A stretch of 64,000 nucleotides of DNA from Toxotes chatareus (Eukaryota > Chordata > Actinopteri > Toxotidae). The stretch lies in assembly GCA_016801885.1 (NCBI GenBank), contig CM028896.1, positions 3,720,001 to 3,784,000 on the forward strand, read 5' to 3'. The position numbers and the translations under genes were made by a program. Of this stretch, positions 37,390 through 49,404 are shown piece after piece. Each line of letters opens with the position of its first letter. Position 1 is the stretch's first letter. The notes beneath the pieces were generated by a model, which saw only the letters and a program-made list of their open reading frames with translations, had not been told where the DNA came from and did no database searches.

Positions 37390-37402
37390 GGGGGGGGGGG
37401 GG
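37390..37402. repeat. Poly-G run of 13
   Basis: A G run only about 50 bases inside the intron from the CNTFR exon donor; a C run in the sense strand. Confidence 0.9.
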
Positions 37403-37451
37403 CTCTGCACAGTGGAGGGAGCGGTGTAATGAAGATAAAATGCATACTCAC

Positions 37452-37533
37452 CAAGCTGACTGCGTCTCTGAGCGTAGGCTACCACCACCGCGGCCAGAAC
37501 TACACAGCACAACGATGTCACAAGGTTTGCCAT
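37452..37533 (-). CDS. cntfr: CNTFR exon with start codon and signal peptide
   Basis: This is the first coding exon of ciliary neurotrophic factor receptor alpha, the GPI-anchored, non-signalling subunit that binds CNTF and then recruits LIFR-beta and gp130. On the minus strand it reads ATG at 37533, then MANLVTSLCCVVLAAVVV, then AYAQRRSQL. This closely resembles the vertebrate CNTFR leader, including the CC-VLAA core and the YAQR that follows. It has a hydrophobic core at residues about 8-19 and a likely signal-peptidase site after AYA (Ala at -3 and -1). The exon ends at 37452 with the donor GTGAGT (37451-37446), leaving one base of a split codon (phase 1). An acceptor-type sequence TCTACAG ends exactly one base before the ATG, with a TG-rich pyrimidine tract behind it, so the 5' UTR lies in one or more upstream exons. 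The open frame that runs upstream of the ATG is intronic. Orthology is recognised from the protein; the exon borders are inferred from splice consensus. Confidence 0.9.
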
Positions 37534-38777
37534 CTGTAGACACACACACAGCAAAGTCATCAGGGTGAGCGCGTGCGAGAGACGGAGAGCCGGCGAAGTG
37601 AGTGCGTCCACCTGTCGTCCCGATTGACTGACAGACCCATAGAAACCTACAACACCATGTAAGAGATGGAGAGATAGCCGCTTCCTGTCCTCCTGTCTCA
37701 ATCTCTCAGTGTCTCTCAGTATCTCCTTTCACTATTATAGTCCCTGAAGTGGCTTTTTCTTTATCTTTTTTGCTGTTTCCCTTCTAAGTCATCAAACTCC
37801 CTTATTATAAAAGGGATTTCCTTTCTTTACTTCTCTCACTGTTGTTATCCATTTCACTGTATAACACCCCCCACACACACCCCTTTCTCTCTCTCTCTCT
37901 CTTTCTGTTCATCAGCCTAATGGGTCCATCCTCTCTGGGATGGGCTTTGGCCAGCAGCTCTTAAAGGTATAGCACACCATAAACAAACACACAGCTTTCA
38001 TGTACAACAACAAGACTTCATGGGCGTCCTGCGTAAGACGTTTACAACCTCAGATTTGGCGTTCATGTATTTCTTGCTTATTAAAAGGCGAGGTAGGATG
38101 GAGGAGATGAAGAGTGCTTTCCTCTTTCACTTTCTCATACTTTCACACCTTTGACTCTTTGTTTTCTTTCCTTATCTTTCAGTCTCTCATTCCTCTATCC
38201 TCTTGCTATTTAAACATTTATTCCTTTAATACTTTAAAATTCAGCATTTTAACTAATCAGCACTGCTAAAGATGAAGCTACTGCAAAAAACTGGCTAACT
38301 TAGCTTAGCACAAAGAGTGGAGATAAGGGGAAACAGCGAGTCTGCCTCTGCCTTAAGAAAACATAATCGCCTAACAGCACTAATCAAACTGTAATATGTT
38401 GTTTGCTTAATCTGCACAAAAACAAAAGTATAAAAAGAAGAAATTTTAGTTTTATGGGGGATTACATACATGTTAGGGCATGAATAAAAAGTGACAACCC
38501 TTGTGCCAGATTATTTCTTGGTCTGAACTAGCTGCATTTAGCATACAGACATGAAGTTGGTATCAATCTGGATTTTTAGAAGTAGTTATATGTTGAAAGT
38601 AATGTGTTTTTTGTTTTTTGTTTTTTTGAGAAAAACTTATTTAAACGTTATTTGTCCCATCCAGTTCACCTGTGTAGCATCTTAGGCTATTGGACTGGTT
38701 GCTAAGCAATAATTATTGCAAATATTGCAAATACGCAACTTAATTTTTCTTAATTTCTGCCTTAAACACACAAGACA

Positions 38778-38925
38778 TGAGGTCAGAGGTCAGGGTCAGC
38801 TACAACAAAACTACACCACTGGAGCTTGTATGAATTCACCGTCCTGTTCAAGGACACTCGAGCAGGGCAGATGCCTGCCAACGAGGGGGCTTGAACCCAG
38901 ATCCCGCAATTAAAGTATGGCCTCC
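38778..38925 (-). repeat. Decayed fish repeat with tRNA B-box-like site
   Basis: The plus-strand order AGGTCAGGGTCAGCTACA, then CTGTTCAAGGACACTCGAGC, GGGCAGATGCC and GGGGGCTTGAACCCAGATCC resembles a widespread fish repeat with the layout CAGGGTCAGC...CTCAAGG...GCTTGAACC. On the minus strand GGTTCAAGCC (about 38889-38898) fits the RNA polymerase III B-box pattern GGTTCRANNCC in large part. No A-box or duplication was found. Origin (SINE or part of a DNA transposon) is uncertain. Confidence 0.5.
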
Positions 38926-39594
38926 CTCTTCTCTCCTTCCCTATCCCCTCTCCTCTGTTCAGAGAGGAGAGAGTTGGCTCTCTTACAGACAGAGGTTGTC
39001 TGAGGGTCTGCTTGCTGCTGAGACTTGTTGTGAGTGAGGTGTGTGTGTGTCTGCGTGTGGAGAACAGAGTGAGCACTCTAAATAGAGGCAAAGAAAGGAA
39101 AGTGAATTTCCTTGTTCTTCTAATGCAAGAGCCCAGCTGTTACAAACCACTGTCATCTCCCATTACCTCTTGCTCTTTGTTTAGCTTCAGCTGTTTTTTT
39201 TCTTTTACTGTTCCTCTTCATTCTATTTTCCTCTTCCCTTCTTTCTTTCAGTCTTTCTTACCAGCTTCACTGTGTATCACTTAGCTTCCCTCCTTCATAT
39301 CATATCCTTCACTCTCTCTGTCTCTCTTTGTTGAGACTGAACACAAACACCACTACACATGTTTCAGCATCTCAAAAAGAAAGGAACATATCTGCAAGTA
39401 CTGCCGAGTGATGTCCGAGTGCACGAAAAAGCTTTTACAGTTGGACAAAAATGTCAAAAGGCAATGAAAGAGTCAGACATCGAACACGCCGGGTAATGTG
39501 TTTACGAACGAAAAGAAAGGCCTTCACACTCAAACAGCTTATTACAGTGAGGATCAAACCAGGGTTTCTTTAAACTACAAAACTAATTGTGTCC

Positions 39595-39621
39595 GCAAAT
39601 AAATAAATAAATACAAATAAA
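39595..39621. repeat. (AAAT)n tetranucleotide repeat
   Basis: About five AAAT units followed by a variant. Confidence 0.8.
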
Positions 39622-40601
39622 ATGCTCAGACCTAAATTATTTATTCATTAAAGAAGCCTGCAGTTTTCGAATAACACATCAGGTGCAATTCCTATTTTTG
39701 TCAAAGCGATTGGAAGAAGGTTATTAGAAACCAGGAAAACAGGAGTCCACACAGTGCACATCCCCACTGCTGCCCAGTGTTGTGGAGTGTCCATGTTTGG
39801 CCACTCTACTAAGACCATGACCATTTCCCACCACCACTTCACTCCAGAGTGTCACTCCACATGAAGTCACAGTTGTGGCTGTGGAGGGCCCTCAGTATTA
39901 CAAAGGGAAACCGGTGTGTAAAATGAAAAGGTAAATTGGGAAATGCACTTCTACCATAATCTCTGTTAAAAAAACATCCATCACCATGGATACTGATACA
40001 GCTTATGTATTCCTCAGCCACCTGTTGATGTTGTTCTTTCATATACACTAGATTATGTAGAAATATTTTTAGAATAACAATCACCATATAGCAGGTACAA
40101 TAGGTTATACGAGAGCGTCTTTTTTAAAGTGTGCAGTGAAACAGACTTTTGTATGCATTCATTTCGTCTGGTTGTTTTATTTATTTGAAGCACAGAAGCA
40201 TTGTTGTCGCATGTTTAGTTGTAATGTTTGCATCTTAACTCGCTACACCACCCATTAAATACTGCTCTGTACTGCAACTGTACTGTAAGATGGGTAATCA
40301 ATGGGTAAACAAGTAATAGGAAGGAACTCTTAAAGTGATAAGGTGGTCAGGTTATATTTTCACAATAACAGCATTTAGTATTCAGCTGCAGCACATCCTT
40401 GATAGTGTTATTAAGGTTTGTTTCATCGTACATCACATACAATGGTCTTGATATGAGATTCATGCAAACATACAGGAGCACACAGACACACGAGCACATC
40501 CATGCTACAACTCCTGGATTTCTCATTGGTATTTTTTAAATGACAAAGAAGACTTCCATGATAATTCCTGTGAAATACTGACTTATTTTCCAATACTCAG
40601 C

Positions 40602-41240
40602 TCTACACTGAATCACTGTACATGAATTTAATGGAATCAACTAATCTTTCCTCATTAACTTAATGGAAATCTGTAGGTTCCGTTGATTTTAAGTTAATTC
40701 ACTGGAAAATTTGTAGTTTTTATTTTCAGAACTTTGAAACATCAGTCGTTCTGACTTAAAGTGTGTTTGATAATGAGTTGAATGAATAACCTGCTGAGAG
40801 TTCATTAAGCTCATTACATAAAAGAAACACCATTAGCATATTAGACTACCCAGTCAGTCTTTTATTTTTCATAGTGAAACCTCTCCAGTCAGTCTTATTT
40901 ATTGAAGATTGAAGAAAACTTGACATGTATCTTTAATAGATGTGATCAATGCTAATCCTGTAGAAGGTTCATACTGACTTTATTCCCTAACACCCCTCGA
41001 CACCTATAATTTAACCGGGAGCAGCCTGGGATGTAGTCGTTGTACAGAGCTTGGTCCAAAAAATTGTTGTAGTTACAAATCCTTCAAATGGACAACTGAC
41101 TGTTTAAACAGAGAAAATATGAAAGGACAACATATATGTTCACTTATGATATTAAGTTGAATCAGTTCAGTCAAACAACTTAGCTAGGAATCTTATGTGT
41201 TTAAGTTGAACCAGCTTGAAATGATTTCTTTAGTGTAGTG
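40602..41240. mobile_element. Decayed palindromic MITE-like element
   Basis: The right end contains TTAAGTTGAACCAGCTTGAA followed by TTTAGTGTAG. The left end CTACACTGAAT...GGAATCAACT is similar to the complement of the right end (CTACACTAAAG...GGTTCAACTT). The interior has further TTAAGTTGA/TTGATTTTAAGTTAA words. Fish genomes carry many MITE-like repeats built from TTAAGTTGAACC. Terminal repeats are imperfect and no target duplication is evident, so borders and class are tentative. Confidence 0.35.
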
Positions 41241-41640
41241 AGAGTATGTCTCAAAAAAAGGGAAAGTGTGTTTATGAGTTTCAATTTATTAAAGAAAATG
41301 AGCTTTTGTGTATGTGCACCTGTGACTTTGAAAGATGGAAATAGTGAGTGAAAGTTTGCACGCGTGCGTCTGCTTGCAAGAAAGACTGTGTGCTTGCATG
41401 TGCGCGCTTGTGTGTCTGTTTGTATGTGTGAGTGATTGGCAGTTCATATGTATTTCATCTGAGCAGATATTGAGGAGAGTGACAGGGGGTGAAATTAAAA
41501 TTGCATCCCTTGTCAGAGCATCACAATCCCCATCTCAGCTCTTCATTTTCTAAGTGCTGGTTTGCCCATCAAAACCCAAATAGTGTGCATGGGTGTGTGC
41601 ATGTGTGTGTATTTGGGATTCTCTGGGTGCAAACTCTCAA

Positions 41641-41665
41641 ATATGTGTGTGTGTGTGTGTGTGTG
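41641..41665. repeat. (GT)n microsatellite
   Basis: About 11 GT units within a longer GT-rich region (41330-41665). Confidence 0.85.
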
Positions 41666-41856
41666 CTTGCATGCTTGAAACTGTGGGGGTATTTAGCCCG
41701 TCTATCAGCAAACAATACAGTTTTGAAATCTGACAGCTTCAGATCGCTCACATAATGATAGCCCACGGGCGGTTAGCGCTGCAATCACACAAACTCAATA
41801 CAAACCCTCCTCCCTTTATCCATCCATCCTTCCCTCCCCTGACCCTCCCATTTATT

Positions 41857-41877
41857 CCCTTCTTCTTCTTCTTCTTC
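41857..41877. repeat. (TTC)n trinucleotide repeat
   Basis: About six TTC units, just left of candidate block H. Confidence 0.85.
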
Positions 41878-41919
41878 CCGTCTTCCATATTTATTTATTC
41901 ATTTCTTATTGGAGGGGAA

Positions 41920-42080
41920 AGGGCTGAATAGGCGTGATTCTTTTGGCTGCTTAATTAAAATATATAATTCATCGCAGCGTCAAATGATTTTTGCCTCTGC
42001 GTCTGTGTGGAGTCCGATTTGGGAACATTTGCATTTAAATTGGAAAGCCAGGAGGGAAATACACTTGGCGGGCCATGGCA
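41920..42080. promoter_or_regulatory. Candidate conserved non-coding block H
   Basis: A repeat-free block with a homeodomain palindrome-like CTTAATTAAAA (41950-41960), a second TATAATTCATC, and a perfect octamer ATTTGCAT at 42027-42034 directly followed by TTAAATTGG. It also has GC-balanced words (GCAGCGTCAAATGATT, GGCGGGCCATGGC). Octamer plus TAAT sites are typical of neural enhancers, which would suit CNTFR; this is inference without alignment. Confidence 0.38.
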
Positions 42081-43959
42081 TGTGAGTGTGTGAGTGCGTG
42101 TGCATGTGAAGATAGAAGGCATCCTTCTCTTAAAGAAATGCTCTTTTTTTTTTTCATTCTCAACATGAAACATCCAAAATCACACAGGTACACTGACCAA
42201 ATGGCACAAGAACATCCTGTAATGGAAAAGCTGAAGGTTTGTTCCTTGAAATGACAACTGTGTGTCCACTAGCAGCCATATGTTCAGTCAGTAGATTCAG
42301 TAGCTTCCTCTTGCTAATTAACTAAAAGCCACATTTCACTGAAGCACCAACTGACTAAAGCATAGACTTAACAAACACAGATGCGCAGAATTTTAGTCTC
42401 TGTCTCTTTCTCTCAAAGGCAAAACGGCCAAATTCCCCCTGTCAGCTAACTGTCAGAAACAGAATAGTTCATTACGAATGTGTCTGCAGAGAAAATAAAG
42501 AGAAGCGTTCTCCTGGGTAATAAATGAGCTCTCTGATTTACAGCAAGAGTGTTGCATTTGCAGCCCTCAGGAGCATCAACCATGGCTATGATCTGGTAAC
42601 AGATGTCTTGAATTGTTGCTCAGAAGACCATTGGCAGGAAACTGCCTGTGAGGACGACACGGATGAAAGAAAAACAATCCACGATCCATCAAGAGACAGA
42701 AATGATGTGTCCTGACAAAATGTTGCGAGCAAAGAGTCAAAACAAATTGTTTCACTTTTTAAGGTTATAGGTAAGAAGGTGTACTGATGGATCATTCAGG
42801 GAATTAAAACATATATGATGCATTATCCTGCAGGGACGTAGCCGGAGGTCGGCTGTCTGGCAGCGCATAAAAAAATCGCACCTTCCCCTGCCTGCTTGCT
42901 TTATATACTGAGTCACAACAATGTAGCTCACCACCTGGAGAAATGGTCTGTGCACAGGAGAGACGACCAGAGAATACACTCTCAAAACAGGCAGCCACAC
43001 AACACATCTCTTGGGTCTATAGTAAAAGTATAAAGCCTCCTAAAAGCATAGCCCCCTTTAAATCCAAATGTCTTTTTTTCCAAAAGTCAGGATAAAGTCT
43101 TAAACAATGGCAATTTGCCAGGAAAACTTGCCTAGGACAAGGAGAAAGGGTGAATAACCCAGATACTTTCAGGGAAAATATTCCAATTTCCTCATCATGA
43201 AAAATAAAACCTTGAAACTCTGAGGTAAGGCATCAAGTCCAGGGGGTACACTTGTACATCAAAAGATCTTCACTGTAGAAATAAGATCCCTATTCTGCGC
43301 ACCACTCAATGAAATAGATTGACTGACTTACTCCTGAAGCGTTTGTCCTACCTTGGGGCAATGATAGACAAGCAATGTTTTTTCCAAGGCAATGTAGACT
43401 AGCAATTTTTTTTCTCTGTTCACACAGAGATCTCCACAAATGAAGAACAAGGATAACTACTGCAGAAAAGTTTGAACAGCAGCCTGAACTTCAGTTCCCT
43501 TGTGGGCATAAAACAATCCCAAAGTGCTCTATATTTACCTGCATTAGTAGTGGCAAAACAAAAAAATCCAAACCAAAGTATTCCTTTCTGAATTTGGTGG
43601 GAAATGCAGAAAATGTACTTTTGGCACAAGAAGATTGACATTGTGAATCCCCAAAAGTTGGTTAGGTTGTAAACAACAACCAAAATGCACATGTGAATGT
43701 GTGACAGGTGCATGTGAGGGAAGCAAAACCTGGACAAAAACTCTCACACCATCTCAGTTTCAAAACACTGTTATTAAACATACCAACATTAAGGACGAAA
43801 ACTGAAGTTTTAGTGATGAAAAAAGAGGAAGACCTCAAGCTTTTTAAAATAAAAATAAGAAAAAAAAAGTTCAGAACAGTCTTTCACCATCATGCTTAAG
43901 GAGAGAATTAACATTTATCTAAGCCCGAACAGTAACTGTAAACTAACTGACAGGTGCTT

Positions 43960-44100
43960 ATCCACATAGGATTCGAGCATTAATTAGCTCAAATGTTAAT
44001 GAGTTTACGGTGCCTGTGACCCTGACGACAATAATAACAGGAAAAACAGATTGATGGCGCCTCATCCATCAATAACTGTCCTGCAGATGATCCTTCTTGA
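43960..44100. promoter_or_regulatory. Candidate conserved non-coding block I with inverted HOX/PBX-like sites
   Basis: It contains a near-palindrome GAGCATTAATTAGCTC (43975-43990), then TTAATGAGTTTACGG. Further right an inverted repeat TTGATGG (44051-44057) and CCATCAA (44066-44072) is separated by 8 bases. AGATTGATGG is one base from the PBX-HOX composite consensus TGATNNATKR. There is no open frame and no simple repeat until the CA-rich DNA after 44102. Confidence 0.38.
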
Positions 44101-44704
44101 CCACGCACACACACACGTTTACACAAATACACCAACACACCATCACACTATCATACACACACCCAACTGTTGCCAGTGTAACCTTTAATGTTCATGCTCC
44201 ATATCCAATAATACAACTTCCTCATTCCCAGAATGCTTCACTTTGCTTCAGAACACTAATTCTCTCATCAATCATGCAGGATTTCTGCAGATTACCCACA
44301 TGCGCTGATGAGGGGGGAGGCTGGGGGGGGTCAGCCCTGATAGTGTGGCTGTTGGCATTTTGTGTACAGCACACACGTCCATACACAATCACACACGCAC
44401 TGATGTGAACTGCTGGCATTTTGGTGCGTGAGTGTTGATAGTCGGACGGCTGTGACCTTTTTCGCAGTCATTCTGGCTATAATTGCTCACTAAAGACAAC
44501 GTCAATTGTGTCTCGAGAGGTAGCAGGGGTCGAGCCCGTAAACACTCACGTACACACACACACGCCCGCGTGTGTGCACGTGTGGATGACGGCACTGGGC
44601 TCTGAGTGATAAATTTGGCCATTGATCACACGTGACTGCTCTCAGCTGGCTGAAATTTAGAGGACCTGAACACGTCAGCTGCTATGTATCATGTATCCTA
44701 CAGC

Positions 44705-44736
44705 GCTGCTGATGCTGCTGCTGCTGCTGCTGCTGC
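44705..44736. repeat. (CTG)n trinucleotide repeat
   Basis: About ten CTG/GCT units with one GAT interruption. It lies in a 91-codon plus-strand open frame (44684-44959) where it reads as poly-Ala, but that frame has no recognisable domain. Confidence 0.85.
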
Positions 44737-45073
44737 GGTGCTGGTGGAAGTCTCACATCGCATCGCTGCAGTATGTAAAGTGTTAGTTTACCACAAGCAG
44801 CTGGTAACCGACGATCCTAGTTCAAAAACTGCACACCAGTGCAGGGCAGTGGTGCGAGCTCATCCTGGGCAGTTACTGCCTCTAATGATCTCAGGACAGT
44901 ATTTGTGTACTAAGTTGAATTATTATCAAAGCCTCATATTATTAAACATGGCAGGCTAGAGCTTGGGGCTGTATGTGAATAAACAGCCCAATGCTTGTGC
45001 CAGGTAACAGATCTCTGATGTGCATGTACGAGTGCTCCTCGTGTGGGATTCTTGCACTTGTATTTTTGCTTGG

Positions 45074-45075
<2 letters not shown>

Positions 45076-45120
<45 letters not shown>

Positions 45121-45121
45121 T
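45076..45121. repeat. (GT)n(GA)n compound microsatellite
   Basis: 17 GT units followed by five GA units. Confidence 0.95.
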
Positions 45122-45408
45122 GTTTTTGTCTCCACCCAGCCATCTGGACCTCCTTGTGTGTGTAGAAGCAGATTTAGGTGGTTAGAAAAGCTCTGGAAAA
45201 ACACGGTGTTACCTCCAGCCCTCTCACCTCTGAACTCTATAAGTGTATCAAAGCTAAGAAAACAGAGCACTTTGTGTGTCTATGAGTGTGTGTGTCTGCG
45301 AGTGTGATCGAGTGTGTGTGTGTCAGCATTCTTAAGGCCTATAAGGCTTTGAATGATGGGTGTAGACTCCCCTTTGTGAACAGGGAGCCTCCAGGAGCTG
45401 CGCAGCAT

Positions 45409-45547
45409 GTGTGTGTGTGTGTGTGTATGAGTGTGATGTACGGGCTGTGATGTTCTGAACAGAGGTGTTTTTACAGGGAGCTAATCAGAACCAGAGCTGA
45501 AGCCTTGCGCACAGTGGATGAAACACACACACACACACACACACACA
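45409..45547. repeat. Inverted GT/CA microsatellite pair
   Basis: A GT tract (45409-45427) and a CA tract (45523-45547) lie 95 bases apart, so a transcript could fold one onto the other. Confidence 0.85.
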
Positions 45548-47640
45548 GTTACCCACCTTTCCCAATTTCAGTTTCAATACTACTAACGTGCAGTTAACTG
45601 CATCAGTGTCTGTGTCACATCCAAACTGATAAACACCTCAAAGTAACATTTCATGTTGCTACCAGATGTTGTTGCACTTGTTTTTATTTATTTATGCATA
45701 TACTGAAACAGAAGAAGTAAATGTGAATAGAGCTACAGCCACTGATAGCATTTCCTCTCTTCATTATTTTTCCATTAATCATTTTATTAAAAAAAAAACC
45801 CAAAAAACGTCATTTTCAAATTGCTTGCAATGTCTGTCCAAAGGTCCAAGAACATGTGCTGCCTAATGTCAAAGTAAAACAGATTAAAGCAGCACACCAC
45901 CAAAAATGATAGGCTTTTCTCAGAATGAGATGTGCAGCATTACACCACACTGTAGGACATGCTTCACTGTGTCATATGAGTTCACTGATTAATTAATGAC
46001 CATCCGAAATTAAGCACCCTTTGTCTTCACAAGTAAAATAAATGAATACTGAAGAGTAAAAAAACAAAAAAAAAAAAACACACAATGCAACCCAACTGTT
46101 GACTGTTCAGTGGCAGAGCACCTCACGTAGCCTCACGGGTCTAGTAAGTTCACTTCTTTCTGACTCCACCCTGGATGTTAAATGACCTACACAGTGGTGC
46201 AATACTGATATTCAACGTCTGCAAAGACTTCTGGGAGAAGCTGAATAATGAGCTCTGCTCAAGTTCATGCATTCCTTATGGCCAGTGTGATGAAGGGTTT
46301 GTCTCTTCCAAAACCAGTTGATGTTATATACGGAATAATTGCCGATTCCTCTGACCAGTGTGCAGGCCAGCCTCTTTCTGACATGACATGGAAATACTGA
46401 AGAATTTATTTTCTTTTCAATAATGGAGAGAAAGAAATGTGAAGTATCCATCAGGGTCCGGCAGGATCCTGGCTTTAACCCAGGCAGATCCCCCTAGTCC
46501 AAGTGTGCTGATGGTTGAAAACCAGTTGGAGTTTGAACAGAGCCTCAGTGGATAAGATTCAGCTGGTGAAAAGGAGAATTTTAAATGCAAGAAACTACCA
46601 AATGCACATTACTGTTATTTCAGTAGTGTCCCTGCATGCTTAATGTCTGTCCTAAGGGTTTTTTCAGCAACATAGCTCATGAATTCAATGCTATTTAGTT
46701 CTTTGGAAATGCTTCACTTGTTCAGATCTTGGATGTTTTGTAAAGGCAGCACTGAGGAAGAGGTAAAAATCTGTTAAAATCTGAATTAATTCAAAGCCGA
46801 AACTTAGAAAATGAAGTTACATATCCCCCCATTTCTGAGCCCTTTAAAAACCACATAATCACAGTACGATAACATAATCTTTAAGACAAATAACTGCATC
46901 TCAGCGTCAGCAAGGGAGGTAGGAAACCAATCTACAAATGTGTGGCGAGACATGAAAGTGGTCATCAGCAACATGAGATCTCCCTGATTTGTAGCTAGCA
47001 ACCACAAAGCTAGTGTGGTTCATGGTGGTCTCAGTTTACAAATGGTTCAAATATGCAAAAATTCAAATGGAAAAAAGCTTTTTGAGCAACTGTGTCTTAG
47101 TATTCACTCTGTTCTGTCTGGCAGTCCATTAAGTATGTATAGACGGGGATGGTTGATTCAGGCCTTCACTTTGATAAAAGTATCAGACTGAACTGAGCAC
47201 CTATCTATTGTTTGTCTTCAATATATTAGCACTGCAACTTCTTTTCAGAATCGAATATCTGAATAATAGAGGTTATTGATCTCTCAGACCTAAGCTTTAA
47301 CTATGGATAAGGACATAAGTTGGAGATGGAGAACGTGAGAGGCAAACAGAAAGAGAGGACGACGGAGAAAGACGACTGTGAAGTAGAGAGAAAGAAAGGA
47401 CAGATGGAAATGAAAAAAATAAATGGAGAAGACAGACATGAGGAGCAAGAAACCGAGAAAGACGGACACGAATTTTCCTTCTGCTCAAACTGCAGAGATG
47501 TGTATGTGTGTGTTTGTGTGCGAATGCAAGCCTGAGTGTCTCCCTGCATGTGTTGGAAACTAAAAACAGTATGTTTATTCAACCTGTTTGCCAAACCTCT
47601 TTAGTAAATATAGCGGCTACAGTAGGAGCATAGACCAGGC

Positions 47641-48185
47641 TTACAAACACTCAAACACACGCTTGCACATACGCACAATCATGCACACATACACCACACA
47701 AATACCATGTGTTCATCTGTCCAGTGGCCTTTACCACAGGAGGCTATTTGGAGAGTTGATTCCTATGGCTGTCGTGTAGGTCTGTCTATTAGTTGGGTGG
47801 CCTTTTACACACAAGCAGAGATGTACAAAACACACACACACAAACATGTACAAGATACACAGACAGACACACAAGGACACTTACACACATGCATATTAAG
47901 GCACACACAATATAAGTTATGGATACACAACACACACTTGCAGAATACACTATTTATGCACATAAAACACACACACACACACACACACACATATGCATCC
48001 GCATAAATACACCCAAAACACACAGACTGTGAGATGGGTGGCCAGGAACCTCTGTTACCAGATAAACATACTAAATATATTGGAGCATTCACTAAAGTAC
48101 AGTTAAGTATCTGTTGCTTCTCTCTAAGCAAACACATGACTGAAATAGTGTGAGTGTGTGTGTGTGTGTGTGCGTGTGTGTGTGC
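47641..48185. repeat. CA-rich region followed by inverted GT tract
   Basis: CA-rich DNA spans 47641-48025, with a pure CA tract at about 47967-47991. A GT tract at 48151-48183 lies in opposite orientation. All open frames here are His/Thr or Cys/Val translations of these tracts. Confidence 0.85.
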
Positions 48186-48286
48186 CATTTGCAAGGACAT
48201 CTGCATCCTTGCCTTGCTTGCTTGATACAAAAGTACTCAAGAAAAACGAGAGCAGTGACTGTGGTGCATGTTTACGCTGTGCAATT

Positions 48287-48308
48287 CTTATTTATTTATT
48301 TATTTATT
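48287..48308. repeat. (TTTA)n tetranucleotide repeat
   Basis: About five TTTA units. Confidence 0.85.
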
Positions 48309-49404
48309 CCTTCCTTTCTTCTGTAAAGTCTGTGTATATAAATATAAAATTATAGAAGACCAATTTTGTCCAAGCTTTAAGTGAAATAACTTGTAACAGA
48401 GATTAAGGTTTGTAAAGCTGTGTGTTTCGGGCGCATTTTACAGAAAATATGTGACACATGTGGACTGCATGCACCTAAACCTGCTGATCTCACATCACAC
48501 TTCTGTGCTTAGCAGCCCCTGGACGAGTCATCTATTGCTGAACAGCGCTGTTCTGGAGAACTACACTTAGTCATCGCTGACTTAACACTGATGTCATTAT
48601 CTAAGCTCACCCTGTGTCTATACGTGTGTGTGCATGTGTGTGTGTGTGTGTGGGTTGCAGAGAGGGAGAGCCATTTATTATCTCAGTCAACTCTCTGTTC
48701 ACCACGAGCGCTATAGGCACACACTCTGTCAGCCATTCTCTTGCTTTCTGTCTCTTCCCGTGACGCTATAATTCAACATTTTAACTCGAGCTGCCTGTCT
48801 CTTTCTCCCCCGATCCACGTCTCTCATTCCACCTTTTCTATTTCCACCTGCTGCTCTCCTATCTGTCATCCCCTCCACCTTTTCTCTGCCCTTCTCTATT
48901 CACCTTTCTCATATGCTCTCACCTCTGTCATTCACCATCATACTCTCTAGTACTGCCATCTTTTCTCCAGCTTTATCTCTCTCCATGTGTCTCCCCCCCC
49001 CTCTCTCTCTTGTGCCCTCCAGTAAGAGCTGATGACAGCATTTCCTATTTTCACACAGCAGAGAGCCCTGAACTTCCCGGAGGAATTGCTATGACGATGA
49101 TACACCAATGAGTAAGCAGGGACGGTGACAACCTCTGAATGTAAATCTGTTCCAGTGCATAATGTAATAGTTCATTTGTCTTCATATAGACTGACTTAGC
49201 TTGGCCTTCAGCAGATATGAGCGTTTTGTGTGGATTTCAATGAGCCAAAATTCAAATTACCATGAAGAAAAATTTGGGTTTTTACTTAGAAAAAAAAGAA
49301 AAGAAAGAAAAATTAAAGCCTTTTCCATTGAAAAGTGAGCTTGTGTATATGGAAATTTGACAATTCAAGCCCTCAGATGTGGGTGGAAAACACAAATGAG
49401 TAAC

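Larger units (their letters stand above)
328..37451 (-). other. Large first coding intron of CNTFR (about 37.1 kb)
   Basis: The intron is bounded by the donor GTGAGT at 37451-37446 and the acceptor TTTCCAG ending at 328, both read on the minus strand, with matching phase 1 on each side. It contains no convincing coding exon on either strand. Open frames inside it are short, low in complexity (Ser/Leu/Pro or His/Thr from CT and CA tracts) or come from transposons. It holds the repeats and candidate regulatory blocks listed separately. A very long early intron with regulatory DNA is common in neural receptor genes; that interpretation is inference. Confidence 0.8.

Noticed and set aside
37117..37701. 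A 194-codon minus-strand open frame around the CNTFR signal peptide
   Set aside because: Only the 82 bases at 37452-37533 look like CNTFR and they are bounded by an acceptor and a strong donor. The rest is translation of intron, including a degenerate repeat.
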